A stretch of DNA of 64,000 bases, from contig CAVXOL010000012.1 in assembly GCA_963763325.1 (NCBI GenBank), forward strand, positions 24,357-88,356. The letters run 5' to 3'. Every line of letters starts with the position of its first letter. Within the stretch, counting starts at the first letter, position 1. The translations under genes and the position numbers were made by a program. Of the stretch, positions 25,155-32,829 are shown in pieces. The DNA is from JBBECJ01 sp963763325. GTDB lineage: Bacteria; Chloroflexota; Chloroflexia; Thermomicrobiales; CFX8. The notes beneath the pieces were generated by a model. That model did no database searches. It was not told where the DNA came from and was given only the letters and a program-made list of their open reading frames with translations.

Positions 25155-26920
25155 ATGGAGCGAATGACGCATTGACGACGATTCAGCCACAACCAGTGGC
25201 CGATCCAGACGATATGCATGTGAATGCCGAGATTGCTATTACAGACAATCTAAATGACCTGCTGGCCGTCCTGCCGGATCGCATCTCCGAGGCTGTCCGA
25301 ATCATGATGTCCGAGCGGGACGACCCCGGACTGATCGAGTTGGTGCTCGATCTCGGCCGTCGTCCAGAGGCGCGTTTTCAGGAGGGCGCTGTTCGTCTCA
25401 CCGACGACGAGGTCACCCGCGAGGACCTCTCTCAGGTGGCGCTGCGTATCGGTCGGTTTGGTGACGACAACCGTGCCGGAATCGAACGCACGCTGCACCG
25501 TATTTCAGCGATTCGCAATCGGACGGGTGACATTGTCGGACTCACCTGCCGCGTTGGGCGGGCGGTGTACGGAACGATCGGCATTGTCAGTGACCTGGTC
25601 GAGTCAGGTGAGAGCATCCTGTTGCTTGGTCGGCCCGGCGTCGGTAAAACGACAATGTTGCGTGAAGTTGCTCGTGTTCTGGCCGACGATCTCGAAAAGC
25701 GCGTCGTCGTCGTTGACACAAGTAACGAGATTGCCGGTGACGGTGATATTCCGCACCCGTCGATTGGACGTGCGCGTCGGATGCAGGTGCCGACGCCTGC
25801 GCTTCAGCACGCAGTCATGATCGAGGCCGTCGAGAATCATATGCCCGAGGTGATCGTCATCGACGAGATCGGGACCGAACTCGAAGCAGCAGCGGCCCGG
25901 ACAATCGCCGAGCGCGGCGTCCAGCTGATCGGGACCGCCCACGGCAATACGCTCGAAAACCTGATGATGAACCCGACGCTGTCCGATCTGATCGGTGGTA
26001 TTCAGTCCGTGACGCTCTCCGATGAGGAGGCTCGCCGGCGAGGGACGCAGAAATCGATCCTCGAGCGCAAGGCGCCTCCGACATTCGGTGTCATGGTTGA
26101 GATCCGTGAGCGCGACGTTGTCGCTGTCGTCCGTGACGTCGAGGGCGCGGTCGACGCGATCTTGCGTGGCCAGCAGCAGCGTGCAGAACTGCGCGAGCGC
26201 CACGAAGACGGCGAGGTCGTCATCACCGACATCGCTCCAACCAGGCCGGAACGTGTCGACCGGCACGAGCGAGGCGAGCGACAGACATCCAGAACCTCAC
26301 GGCGCGACGAGCCGCGGGTGCTGGATAGCGGCGGGATGGAGCCAGAGGAGACGACGGAGCAGGAGCCGCGCAACCCGTTGGCTAGAGGCCGAGGTACCGC
26401 TCAACGCCCGGTCCGGATTTTTCCGTTCGGGGTCAGCCGCAACCGCCTCGAACAGGCTATCTCCGCGCTTGCGCTCCCGGCGATGATCGTTCGGGACGTC
26501 CACGAGGCCGACATGGTCCTGACGCTCAAGAACTACTATCGGCAGCGCCCGCAGCAACTCCGCGAAGCAGAGGCGCGGGGCGTTGCCATATACGTCCTGC
26601 GAGCCAACACGGTTGTCCAGATGGTCAACGTCCTCCGCGACCTCGTTCGCGAGGTCCGGCCCGACGATCTCCCTGACGCCGCGCCGCTCCAGCCACCGGT
26701 CGGTGGTGACGGTGACCCGATCACGAACGCGATGTATGAAGCTGAGGAAGCCATTACGGCCGTCCTCGACGGCGCTCCGCCGATCGAGCTACGACCGCAG
26801 GCACCCTATATTCGGCGCTTGCAGCACCAGCTTGCCGACCGATACAACCTGGGCTCGCGCAGCCGGGGCCGCGAGCCACACCGGCACGTCGAGATCTTCC
26901 GAGAAGGTGGCTGGGGTTGA
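25151..26920 (+). CDS. Ycf45-type AAA ATPase with R3H nucleic-acid-binding domain
   Basis: 589 residues. A P-loop ATPase of the SpoIIIAA/Ycf45 (chloroplast ycf45) group: Walker A L-L-L-G-R-P-G-V-G-K-T-T near residue 160, V-V-D-T-S-N-E-I, Walker B E-V-I-V-I-D-E-I-G-T-E, then G-T-A-H-G-N-T-L-E-N. A charged, probably disordered linker (~360-415) leads to a region with M-I-V-R-D-V-H-E-A-D-M-V-L-T-L-K and a C-terminal R3H motif (R-R-L-Q-H followed by a basic stretch). Function is unknown in bacteria; the R3H suggests single-stranded DNA or RNA binding. Start and stop both overlap neighbours by four bases (GTGA, TTGA). Confidence 0.87.
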   Translation: MNGANDALTTIQPQPVADPDDMHVNAEIAITDNLNDLLAVLPDRISEAVRIMMSERDDPGLIELVLDLGRRPEARFQEGAVRLTDDEVTREDLSQVALRIGRFGDDNRAGIERTLHRISAIRNRTGDIVGLTCRVGRAVYGTIGIVSDLVESGESILLLGRPGVGKTTMLREVARVLADDLEKRVVVVDTSNEIAGDGDIPHPSIGRARRMQVPTPALQHAVMIEAVENHMPEVIVIDEIGTELEAAAARTIAERGVQLIGTAHGNTLENLMMNPTLSDLIGGIQSVTLSDEEARRRGTQKSILERKAPPTFGVMVEIRERDVVAVVRDVEGAVDAILRGQQQRAELRERHEDGEVVITDIAPTRPERVDRHERGERQTSRTSRRDEPRVLDSGGMEPEETTEQEPRNPLARGRGTAQRPVRIFPFGVSRNRLEQAISALALPAMIVRDVHEADMVLTLKNYYRQRPQQLREAEARGVAIYVLRANTVVQMVNVLRDLVREVRPDDLPDAAPLQPPVGGDGDPITNAMYEAEEAITAVLDGAPPIELRPQAPYIRRLQHQLADRYNLGSRSRGREPHRHVEIFREGGWG

Positions 26921-27567
26921 GCCTCTTTGTCAGCTTCGAGGGGACCGAAGGGTCTGGCAAAACGACACAGATCGGATTGCTTGCTCAGGCGTTGCGAGGG
27001 TTCGGCAGGCAGGTCGTGACGACCCGCGAGCCGGGTGGCACGGAACTGGGCGAGGCGTTACGCCGCCTGCTCCTCGAATCTGAGACACCAATCAGCCCCG
27101 AGGCAGAGGCGTATCTGATGACCGGCGCCCGAGCCGAGCACGTCAGAAATGTCATCCGGCCGGCGCTGGCTCGCGGCGATATCGTGCTATGCGATCGCTT
27201 TGCCGATTCGACCTTCGCCTACCAGGGCGGCGGACGCCGATTGCCGAGCCACGAGTTGCGACTGATGCAGACGTTGGCGGTTGGCGAAACGATGCCCGAC
27301 CTGACGGTCCTTGTCGATGTGCCGGCGGAGGTGGGCCTTGAGCGGCGCGCGAAGGCTCGTGACAATAACCGGATCGACCGAGAGAGCATTGAGTTTCACG
27401 CACGGGTCGCATTCTGGTATCGTCAGGAGGCACGTAATAACCCCGATCGCTGGGTCGTCGTTGACGGCTCCCAATCACCGGCGAATGTGCATGTTGCGAT
27501 ACTGGAGAGTGTGATCGAGCGGCTCGAGACGGACGGCGGCGTCCGGCACAGGAGTGGTGAGCGATGA
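26917..27567 (+). CDS. tmk: Thymidylate kinase
   Basis: 216 residues, dTMP to dTDP. P-loop F-E-G-T-E-G-S-G-K-T-T-Q; dTMP-binding T-R-E-P-G-G-T-E-L-G-E; C-D-R-F-A-D-S-T-F-A-Y-Q-G; short LID segment. TTG start overlapping the upstream stop (TTGA) and a stop overlapping the next ATG (ATGA): translational coupling on both sides. Followed by the cyclic-di-AMP receptor-like gene, as in Bacillus and relatives. Confidence 0.95.
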   Translation: MSLFVSFEGTEGSGKTTQIGLLAQALRGFGRQVVTTREPGGTELGEALRRLLLESETPISPEAEAYLMTGARAEHVRNVIRPALARGDIVLCDRFADSTFAYQGGGRRLPSHELRLMQTLAVGETMPDLTVLVDVPAEVGLERRAKARDNNRIDRESIEFHARVAFWYRQEARNNPDRWVVVDGSQSPANVHVAILESVIERLETDGGVRHRSGER

Positions 27568-27899
27568 AGCTGATCTTCGCGGTCGTTCAGGGCAAGGATG
27601 CCGACAATCTGCGCTCGGCGTTGCTCGATGGCGGCTATCGAACGACGCAGATCAACAGCGCCGGCGGATTCCTGCGTGAGAGCAACGCGACCTTCCTGGT
27701 CGGAGTAGACAACGATCGCGTTCCAGACGTTCTGCGGATCGTGAAGCAGACCTGCTACACGCGCACCCAGTACGTTAATCCGTTGTTGCCAATTATGGAG
27801 CCGGGTGAGTTCTACATGCCGAACCCGGTTGAGGTTCAGGTCGGCGGCGCCGCAGTCTTCATCTGTAACGTCAACCGATACGAGCGCATCTTCTCCTGA
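27564..27899 (+). CDS. Cyclic-di-AMP receptor-like protein (DarA/PstA, YaaQ family)
   Basis: 111 residues, PII-like fold. M-K-L-I-F-A-V-V-Q-G-K-D-A, then T-Q-I-N-S-A-G-G-F-L-R-E-S-N-A-T-F-L-V-G-V and E-V-Q-V-G-G-A-A-V-F match the YaaQ family, whose Firmicutes members bind c-di-AMP as trimers. That the ligand is the same here is inference from the family. Directly coupled to tmk, the family's classical neighbour. No c-di-AMP cyclase gene is in the window. Confidence 0.88.
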   Translation: MKLIFAVVQGKDADNLRSALLDGGYRTTQINSAGGFLRESNATFLVGVDNDRVPDVLRIVKQTCYTRTQYVNPLLPIMEPGEFYMPNPVEVQVGGAAVFICNVNRYERIFS

Positions 27900-27937
27900 C
27901 GCCCACGCGCTGGATGCTTGCCCGAAGGGAATCCTGA

Positions 27938-28687
27938 TTGGACGAAGCTCTCATCGCGCGGATTTTTCAGCTCTTTCTGGCACTCGCGGGCGCGTATCTG
28001 CTCGCGCTCTGGTTTGCGTTGGTCGTATGGACCTACCGCGACATCACCTCGCGCTCGACGAACGCCTTTACCCAGATCTTCTCGACGCTCGTCGTCGTTC
28101 TGTTCTTCGTACCAGGCGCGATCATTTACCTGATCCTTCGTCCACGCGAGACGCTCGACGAGGCCTTTCAGCGCTCGATGGAAGAGGAGTACCTGCTCCA
28201 GGACCTCGACGACTATCCACTCTGTCCGGCTTGCCGACGGGCCGTTCGCGACGATTTCGTGTTCTGCCCTCATTGCAGCAGCGAACTTCGGCATGCCTGC
28301 ACAACCTGTCACCGGCTTGTCGACATGCGCTGGGAAGTCTGCCCTTACTGCGGCTCCGATCAGTCTGTCGAGCTTGAACCTGAACCACGCGAACTGATCC
28401 GTGAGGCCAGTTCGTCCCGCGTTCGAACGCGCGCTGCCGCTGCGCCGTTGCAGGCAATTGATGGCGGGCGCGCTGGAACGCCTGTTGAATCCGGAGATCG
28501 GCGTCCTCGACAGATCCGTGACGACGGAACGTCGCCGGCTCGGCCCACCGAGCAGCTTGAAACGACGGAGCCTGACACCGAATCGACGGACGAGCACCTC
28601 GTTGCAGAAGCGGCGGCGGTCAAGGTCAGGAGTCAGGGCGATCGTGACCGAGCGACGGCACGGCGCCGGGGCGGATCAGGTAGTTGA
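27938..28687 (+). CDS. Membrane protein with two membrane segments and zinc-ribbon pairs
   Basis: 249 residues from a TTG at 27938. Two hydrophobic segments (about residues 8-30 and 48-66) are followed by cytoplasmic-looking zinc ribbons: C-P-A-C with C-P-H-C, and C-T-T-C with C-P-Y-C (about residues 95-145). The last 100 residues are charged, low complexity and probably disordered. Family known only as zinc-ribbon membrane proteins; function unknown. Its 3' end overlaps the convergent nadK by 62 bases. A regulatory membrane partner of the preceding genes is only a guess from position. Confidence 0.75.
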   Translation: MDEALIARIFQLFLALAGAYLLALWFALVVWTYRDITSRSTNAFTQIFSTLVVVLFFVPGAIIYLILRPRETLDEAFQRSMEEEYLLQDLDDYPLCPACRRAVRDDFVFCPHCSSELRHACTTCHRLVDMRWEVCPYCGSDQSVELEPEPRELIREASSSRVRTRAAAAPLQAIDGGRAGTPVESGDRRPRQIRDDGTSPARPTEQLETTEPDTESTDEHLVAEAAAVKVRSQGDRDRATARRRGGSGS

Positions 28688-29480
28688 ACTTGCTCTGAAA
28701 CGCCGTGTAGAAGTTCATGTGCTCAGTCTGGATAAGCCTGAACTGCTCGTCGCCACGACTGACCGCTACCACATCTCCCTCCTGCAATTCTTTCGCAAGA
28801 TGACCGTCGAGGATCAGGAATGCTGGGCGTTCGCTGGAAATAGCGAGTTCGATCCGGCTCTCTTCGGGAACAACCAGCGTCGCGCGAATTGGTGAATGGG
28901 CCGAGATTGGTGTAATCGCGAATCCGCGCACACCGGCTGTGAGAATCGGGCCACCAGCCGCCATGCAATATGCGGTGCTTCCCTGCGGTGACGCGACAAT
29001 CATCCCGTCTCCGGGATACGTGTTGACGTAACGACCGTCCACGTACAACTCAACATCGATCATCTGCATTCCGCTGCGCACAACCACATCATTGATCGCC
29101 CAGCCGCCACCATTCTGCTCGCCATCTCTTGAGACGGTGGAGGCCAGCGTTGGGCCGTCCTGGATGGTGTAGTCGCCTTCGATGACCTGTGAGAGCACAT
29201 CCTGCCACTGAGCGCGCTCGACCATCGCCAGGAAGCCGACCTTGCCAAAGTTGATGCCGAGTAGCGGTACGCCTGGGAACGAGTGCGCCATTCGCATCAT
29301 CAGTCCGTCACCGCCGAGCGCGACAAGCGCGTCCGCTCGTGCGCCAGCTCGCAAGTCATCCTCGCCGATAACAGCGCAGCCTCGTTCCGTAAGCCAACGT
29401 TGGATTGACGGTGCAAGCTGATTCGAAGCGTTCTTATCGCTGGCTGCGACAACGGCAATCGTCTCGATCCGTCTACTCAT
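28626..29480 (-). CDS. nadK: NAD kinase
   Basis: 284 residues, makes NADP from NAD. The G-G-D-G motif (A-L-G-G-D-G-L-M-M-R, ~55), G-I-N-F-G-K-V-G-F-L, N-D-V-V-V-R, and the S-P-Q-G-S-T-A-Y segment are all present. Its ATG shares bases with the stop of the isochorismatase gene (TAATG), so the two are coupled; with the NrtR-type regulator they form an NAD operon. The last ~20 residues lie in the convergent overlap with the zinc-ribbon gene. Confidence 0.95.
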   Translation of the reverse strand: MSRRIETIAVVAASDKNASNQLAPSIQRWLTERGCAVIGEDDLRAGARADALVALGGDGLMMRMAHSFPGVPLLGINFGKVGFLAMVERAQWQDVLSQVIEGDYTIQDGPTLASTVSRDGEQNGGGWAINDVVVRSGMQMIDVELYVDGRYVNTYPGDGMIVASPQGSTAYCMAAGGPILTAGVRGFAITPISAHSPIRATLVVPEESRIELAISSERPAFLILDGHLAKELQEGDVVAVSRGDEQFRLIQTEHMNFYTAFQSKFNYLIRPGAVPSLGHDRPDS

Positions 29481-30214
29481 TACACGATCCGTCCGACGAC
29501 CTCGACACCGTTTTGCGCCATCGAGTGGAGAAATACGTGATGCAGCAGGTCACCGTCGTGCGGTTGCGCATCAACTTGTCGGGCGGTTTCAACCGGGATG
29601 TCGTACGTCTCGACGCAATCGACCGGGACGATAACACGCTGCCCGAGGTGGTGAGCGACGCTGCGCAACTTGAGCGCCATCGCCGCCTGATAGACACACA
29701 GGTCCGTGCAGTCACCGACGATGATGTATGTCATGAATGGACCATTGTCCGCTTCCCAGTCCGTGTATCCCGGTTCGATGATGCTCGAGATGCTGTTCTT
29801 CTCGATGATCGTGAATCGATCCGCGAATGGCAGCGATGCGAGCTCTGGCGCAGTCATCGACTCGTCAGTTCCGACGACGCAGTGCGGTGGATAGCTGCCA
29901 AACTCCTCGGCATCGGGCCGGTGGGTATCCTGGGTCAGCGCGATGTTCTCAATTCCGGCGTCGTGAGCGCGTTCGAGCAGAGTTCGGACTGCGGGCAGGA
30001 TTCCGGCGACCCGTGGGCTGGATAGCGGTCCGCTATGACAAAATCCGACGATCAGATCGACCGAGACGATTGCGACACGTTGGGCAGCGCCAGCATCCGA
30101 TACGATCAAATCGAGCGACAGATTGGGCAGTGTCGCGAGCCAGCCTTCGACAAAGTCCAGATACGGAGCTGAGCGATTGCTTAGCGAGGCTGCGTTGGCG
30201 CGCGCGATGGACAT
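29480..30214 (-). CDS. Isochorismatase-family cysteine hydrolase (nicotinamidase-like)
   Basis: 244 residues. Family triad visible as D in I-V-S-V-D-L-I-V-G-F, a Lys in E-K-N-S-I-S-S, and the nucleophile in V-G-D-C-T-D-L-C-V-Y. The D-T-H-R-P-D-A-E-E-F segment looks like the metal site of nicotinamidases (D-x-H). With NrtR and NAD kinase beside it, deamidation of nicotinamide for NAD salvage is the likely role, but the family has other substrates. The ATG at 30214 is two bases after the upstream stop. Confidence 0.82.
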   Translation of the reverse strand: MSIARANAASLSNRSAPYLDFVEGWLATLPNLSLDLIVSDAGAAQRVAIVSVDLIVGFCHSGPLSSPRVAGILPAVRTLLERAHDAGIENIALTQDTHRPDAEEFGSYPPHCVVGTDESMTAPELASLPFADRFTIIEKNSISSIIEPGYTDWEADNGPFMTYIIVGDCTDLCVYQAAMALKLRSVAHHLGQRVIVPVDCVETYDIPVETARQVDAQPHDGDLLHHVFLHSMAQNGVEVVGRIV

Positions 30215-30216
30215 CG

Positions 30217-30912
30217 TCAGACACTCCAATCCGTGTCACCGGGCGTCAGCGCATCGGTGGCTGGATCGCCGCCTGCGAATCGATACAGTGACGCCGGTCG
30301 GTGGCTCGTTGGTCGCTTTGAACCGACCTCCTCGACGATTCCGGCGGCCAGGACTCGCCGTCGGAAGTTGCGCTTGTCGAGCGCGCGACCGATGACCGAT
30401 TCGTAGACATCCTGAAGATCCGAGAAGGTAAACTCTTCCGGCAGGAAGTAGAAGCCGATGTTGCTGTATCCCAGTTTCGCACGCAGGCGCACCTTGGCGT
30501 ATTCCAGGATGCCCTGGTCGACTTCGCTAAGGCGATCGAGTGTGTCGACATGGTGAAACTGCGTGGCAGATCGGCGAACGACTTCCGAGCGTGTGTTCGC
30601 TGAGAGAATTGCTGAATAGGCGACGATTACCTCTACAACCGGCCCGGCTATGCTGAATGTATACAACTGCTCCAGGTAGTCAGGTGGAATTGATAGCGTC
30701 TCGCGCGCAACTCGCGCCGCGCAGTCTGTCAGAGATTCCTCTCGCTGAAGCCGGCCAGAGGGCAGGGTGTCGGAGAACTGATGCCCTGACTCGCGACAGA
30801 GTGCGACTTCGAGGCCGTCGCCACCAACAGCGAACGGGATGACTCGAACGCTCAACTCTATCTTGACGACGTCGTCAGGCGATTTCGGTCGCTCGAGCAT
30901 CTCCCCAGCCAT
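30217..30912 (-). CDS. NrtR-type regulator: degenerate Nudix domain plus winged helix
   Basis: 231 residues. N-terminal Nudix-like domain (P-F-A-V-G-G-D-G-L-E-V-A-L, L-P-S-G-R-L-Q-R-E-E-S-L-T-D-C-A) lacking the full G-x5-E-x7-R-E-U-x-E-E-x-G-U catalytic box, then a C-terminal winged helix (F-T-F-S-D-L-Q-D-V-Y-E, D-K-R-N-F-R-R-R-V, ending H-R-P-A-S-L-Y-R-F) typical of NrtR, the ADP-ribose-sensing repressor of NAD genes. Start at 30912 behind GGAGGG. Leading the operon fits autoregulation; I could not identify its operator in 30913-31010. Confidence 0.83.
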   Translation of the reverse strand: MAGEMLERPKSPDDVVKIELSVRVIPFAVGGDGLEVALCRESGHQFSDTLPSGRLQREESLTDCAARVARETLSIPPDYLEQLYTFSIAGPVVEVIVAYSAILSANTRSEVVRRSATQFHHVDTLDRLSEVDQGILEYAKVRLRAKLGYSNIGFYFLPEEFTFSDLQDVYESVIGRALDKRNFRRRVLAAGIVEEVGSKRPTSHRPASLYRFAGGDPATDALTPGDTDWSV

Positions 30913-31010
30913 CACGTCGCCCTCCGTTCGGGCACACTTAGCGGAGTATAGAGAACCCGACCGGGACTCGCCATTCGGAGCCATAGCCTGGAAGCACATT
31001 TGAGCCATCG

Positions 31011-31814
31011 ATGGATGATCACCATCTGACCACCGACGACAGCAATGACAGGCTGGAAGAGCGTAGAGCGAGACTGTATCGCGTGCGCGGCATCATCCTG
31101 CGCCGGATAGATCTCGGTGAGACCGACCGAATCATCACGATCTTCACTTCCGAGCGCGGCAAACTCCGAATAGTGGGCAAGGGGTCACGACGACCGTCCA
31201 GTAAGATGGCGGGCCATCTTGAGCCGTTTTGCGCCACTCGCCTGCTCGTGGCGCGGACACGTGGGCTTGACATCATCTCTCAGGCGGAGACGATCGAGCA
31301 CTTTCCAGACCTGCGCCGAAACGAAGCCGCGATCGCGACAGCCGGATACCTGTCGGAACTCGTCGATGCTCTCCTTCCGGAAGATCAGGCTCATGAGGCA
31401 GTCTACGACCTCACCTACGCTGCGTTGCGATTGCTCAATGAGGGTCGTGACCCTCGCCTCGTAACGCACGTGTTTGAGATGGGCCTGCTACGTCAGCTTG
31501 GATACCGGCCGGAGTTAGCGCTCTGCGTGTCGTGTGGCGCCGAGATCCTGCCGCAACCGAACGGGTTCACGCTGGATGGCGGAGTTATCTGTCCAAATTG
31601 CCTACGTGTCCGCCCTGATGCGGTGTTGATGTCGGTCAATGCCCTTAAGCTATTGCGTACGATTGACCGAGGTGACATAGAGCGGCTCTTTTCGCTGCGT
31701 GTCCCTCCTGAAGTATGGAACGAAACAGGCGATCTCCTGGCTCGTTACATCACGCGTGTTACCGGTCGCGAATCTTCGGCCAGGCGGGTGCTTGAGTCAC
31801 TACGGTTAGAATAA
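31011..31814 (+). CDS. recO: DNA repair protein RecO
   Basis: 267 residues. N-terminal OB fold (R-G-I-I-L-R-R-I-D-L-G-E-T-D-R-I-I-T-I-F-T), the G-S-R-R-P-S-S-K segment, and a C-terminal helical domain with a four-cysteine zinc site (C-V-S-C ... C-P-N-C). Works with RecR and RecF to load RecA. Divergent from the NAD operon, sharing a ~100-base intergenic region. Confidence 0.92.
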   Translation: MDDHHLTTDDSNDRLEERRARLYRVRGIILRRIDLGETDRIITIFTSERGKLRIVGKGSRRPSSKMAGHLEPFCATRLLVARTRGLDIISQAETIEHFPDLRRNEAAIATAGYLSELVDALLPEDQAHEAVYDLTYAALRLLNEGRDPRLVTHVFEMGLLRQLGYRPELALCVSCGAEILPQPNGFTLDGGVICPNCLRVRPDAVLMSVNALKLLRTIDRGDIERLFSLRVPPEVWNETGDLLARYITRVTGRESSARRVLESLRLE

Positions 31815-31870
31815 ACTGAGACCTCTCGATCAATTGGTCCGGAATGCGTGCAGGAGAGTGGAGGACGTTC

Positions 31871-32554
31871 GTGTCGTATCTCGATGAGTTGCTCGCAACG
31901 GACGAACAGATCCGGCTGATCGCGCACCGCCATATCGTCTTCCTGCTGGTTCGGACTGTTCCGTTGCTGTTGGGTGCGCTGCTTCTCTGGGTACTTGTGT
32001 ACGTCGCGTACGACCAACTCGACAGTGGTCAGACAATCGCGGCACTCGTCCTGCTGGCGCTCTCGCTCGTGCCGCTCGCGATCGTTGCCTACCGATTCTT
32101 CGGCTGGCAGCGGGAGCAGTATGCACTGACGAACTACCGCATCATCCAGGTCGAAGGCATCATCAACAAGCGCACGTTTGATTCATCTCTGGAGAAGATC
32201 AACGATGTCCAAATGAACCAGAGGTTGCTTGGCCGCATCTTCGGATACGGCGACATTCACATCATGACGGCATCCGAGATCGGAGTGAACAATCTGTACG
32301 GCATCGCAGACCCATTCCATTTCAAGCGCACGTTGCAGGACATGAAGATGCAATTGACGGACGAAGACCGTCCGCGCCGTTACGCGAGTGCGCCAGTCTC
32401 GCCCGCGACTCCGCCGGCTGCCCAGCCAGTCGTTGCGGCATCAGGAACGGACTCGGCGCGACTGATGGCCGCCCTCGTCGATCTTCGCGACTCCGGTGTG
32501 ATCAGCACGGCAGAGTACGAGGAGCGTCGAAACCAGTTACTCCAGCAACAGTAA
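31871..32554 (+). CDS. Membrane PH-domain (YdbS/DUF304-like) protein with C-terminal SHOCT motif
   Basis: 227 residues. Two adjacent hydrophobic segments (about 25-50 and 58-80) precede a bacterial PH fold (Y-A-L-T-N-Y-R-I-I-Q-V-E-G-I-I, then I-N-D-V-Q-M-N-Q-R-L-L-G-R-I-F-G-Y-G). After a Pro/Ala linker a short SHOCT-type helix pair ends the protein (R-D-S-G-V-I-S-T-A-E-Y-E-E-R). GTG start at 31871 chosen for GGAGGA six bases upstream; an ATG at 31844 adds nine residues. Function unknown. Confidence 0.82.
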   Translation: MSYLDELLATDEQIRLIAHRHIVFLLVRTVPLLLGALLLWVLVYVAYDQLDSGQTIAALVLLALSLVPLAIVAYRFFGWQREQYALTNYRIIQVEGIINKRTFDSSLEKINDVQMNQRLLGRIFGYGDIHIMTASEIGVNNLYGIADPFHFKRTLQDMKMQLTDEDRPRRYASAPVSPATPPAAQPVVAASGTDSARLMAALVDLRDSGVISTAEYEERRNQLLQQQ

Positions 32555-32829
32555 CAGTGACAGTAGAGATCCTTCAGTCTCGCGAATACATCAGAAGAAC
32601 GACGCATCTGCGACATTCTTCCGATGAGACCCTCAGTTGGCGTCGATAGCCTTGGAGATGGTTGGTTCGCCTGCGTGCACCGACCCCAGGTCAGCGACGA
32701 CGCGAGTTCAACATGTTGCCGTCGCTCGCCTCGATTACCGATCCAGAATTTGCGGTATTAATTGCCTGCGAAGAACCACGCATCCGCGGAAATGATACGT
32801 TCTGAAAAAGCACACGAGGGGCCATAGCT

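Noticed and set aside
30913..31010. TTCGGG...CCCGA inverted repeat as an NrtR operator
   Set aside because: Only five to six bases pair, the halves are over 20 bases apart, and they do not look like known NrtR sites.
32555..32829. Possible small gene or remnant upstream of the ABC exporter
   Set aside because: No frame of useful length and no clear promoter or repeat found; treated as spacer DNA.
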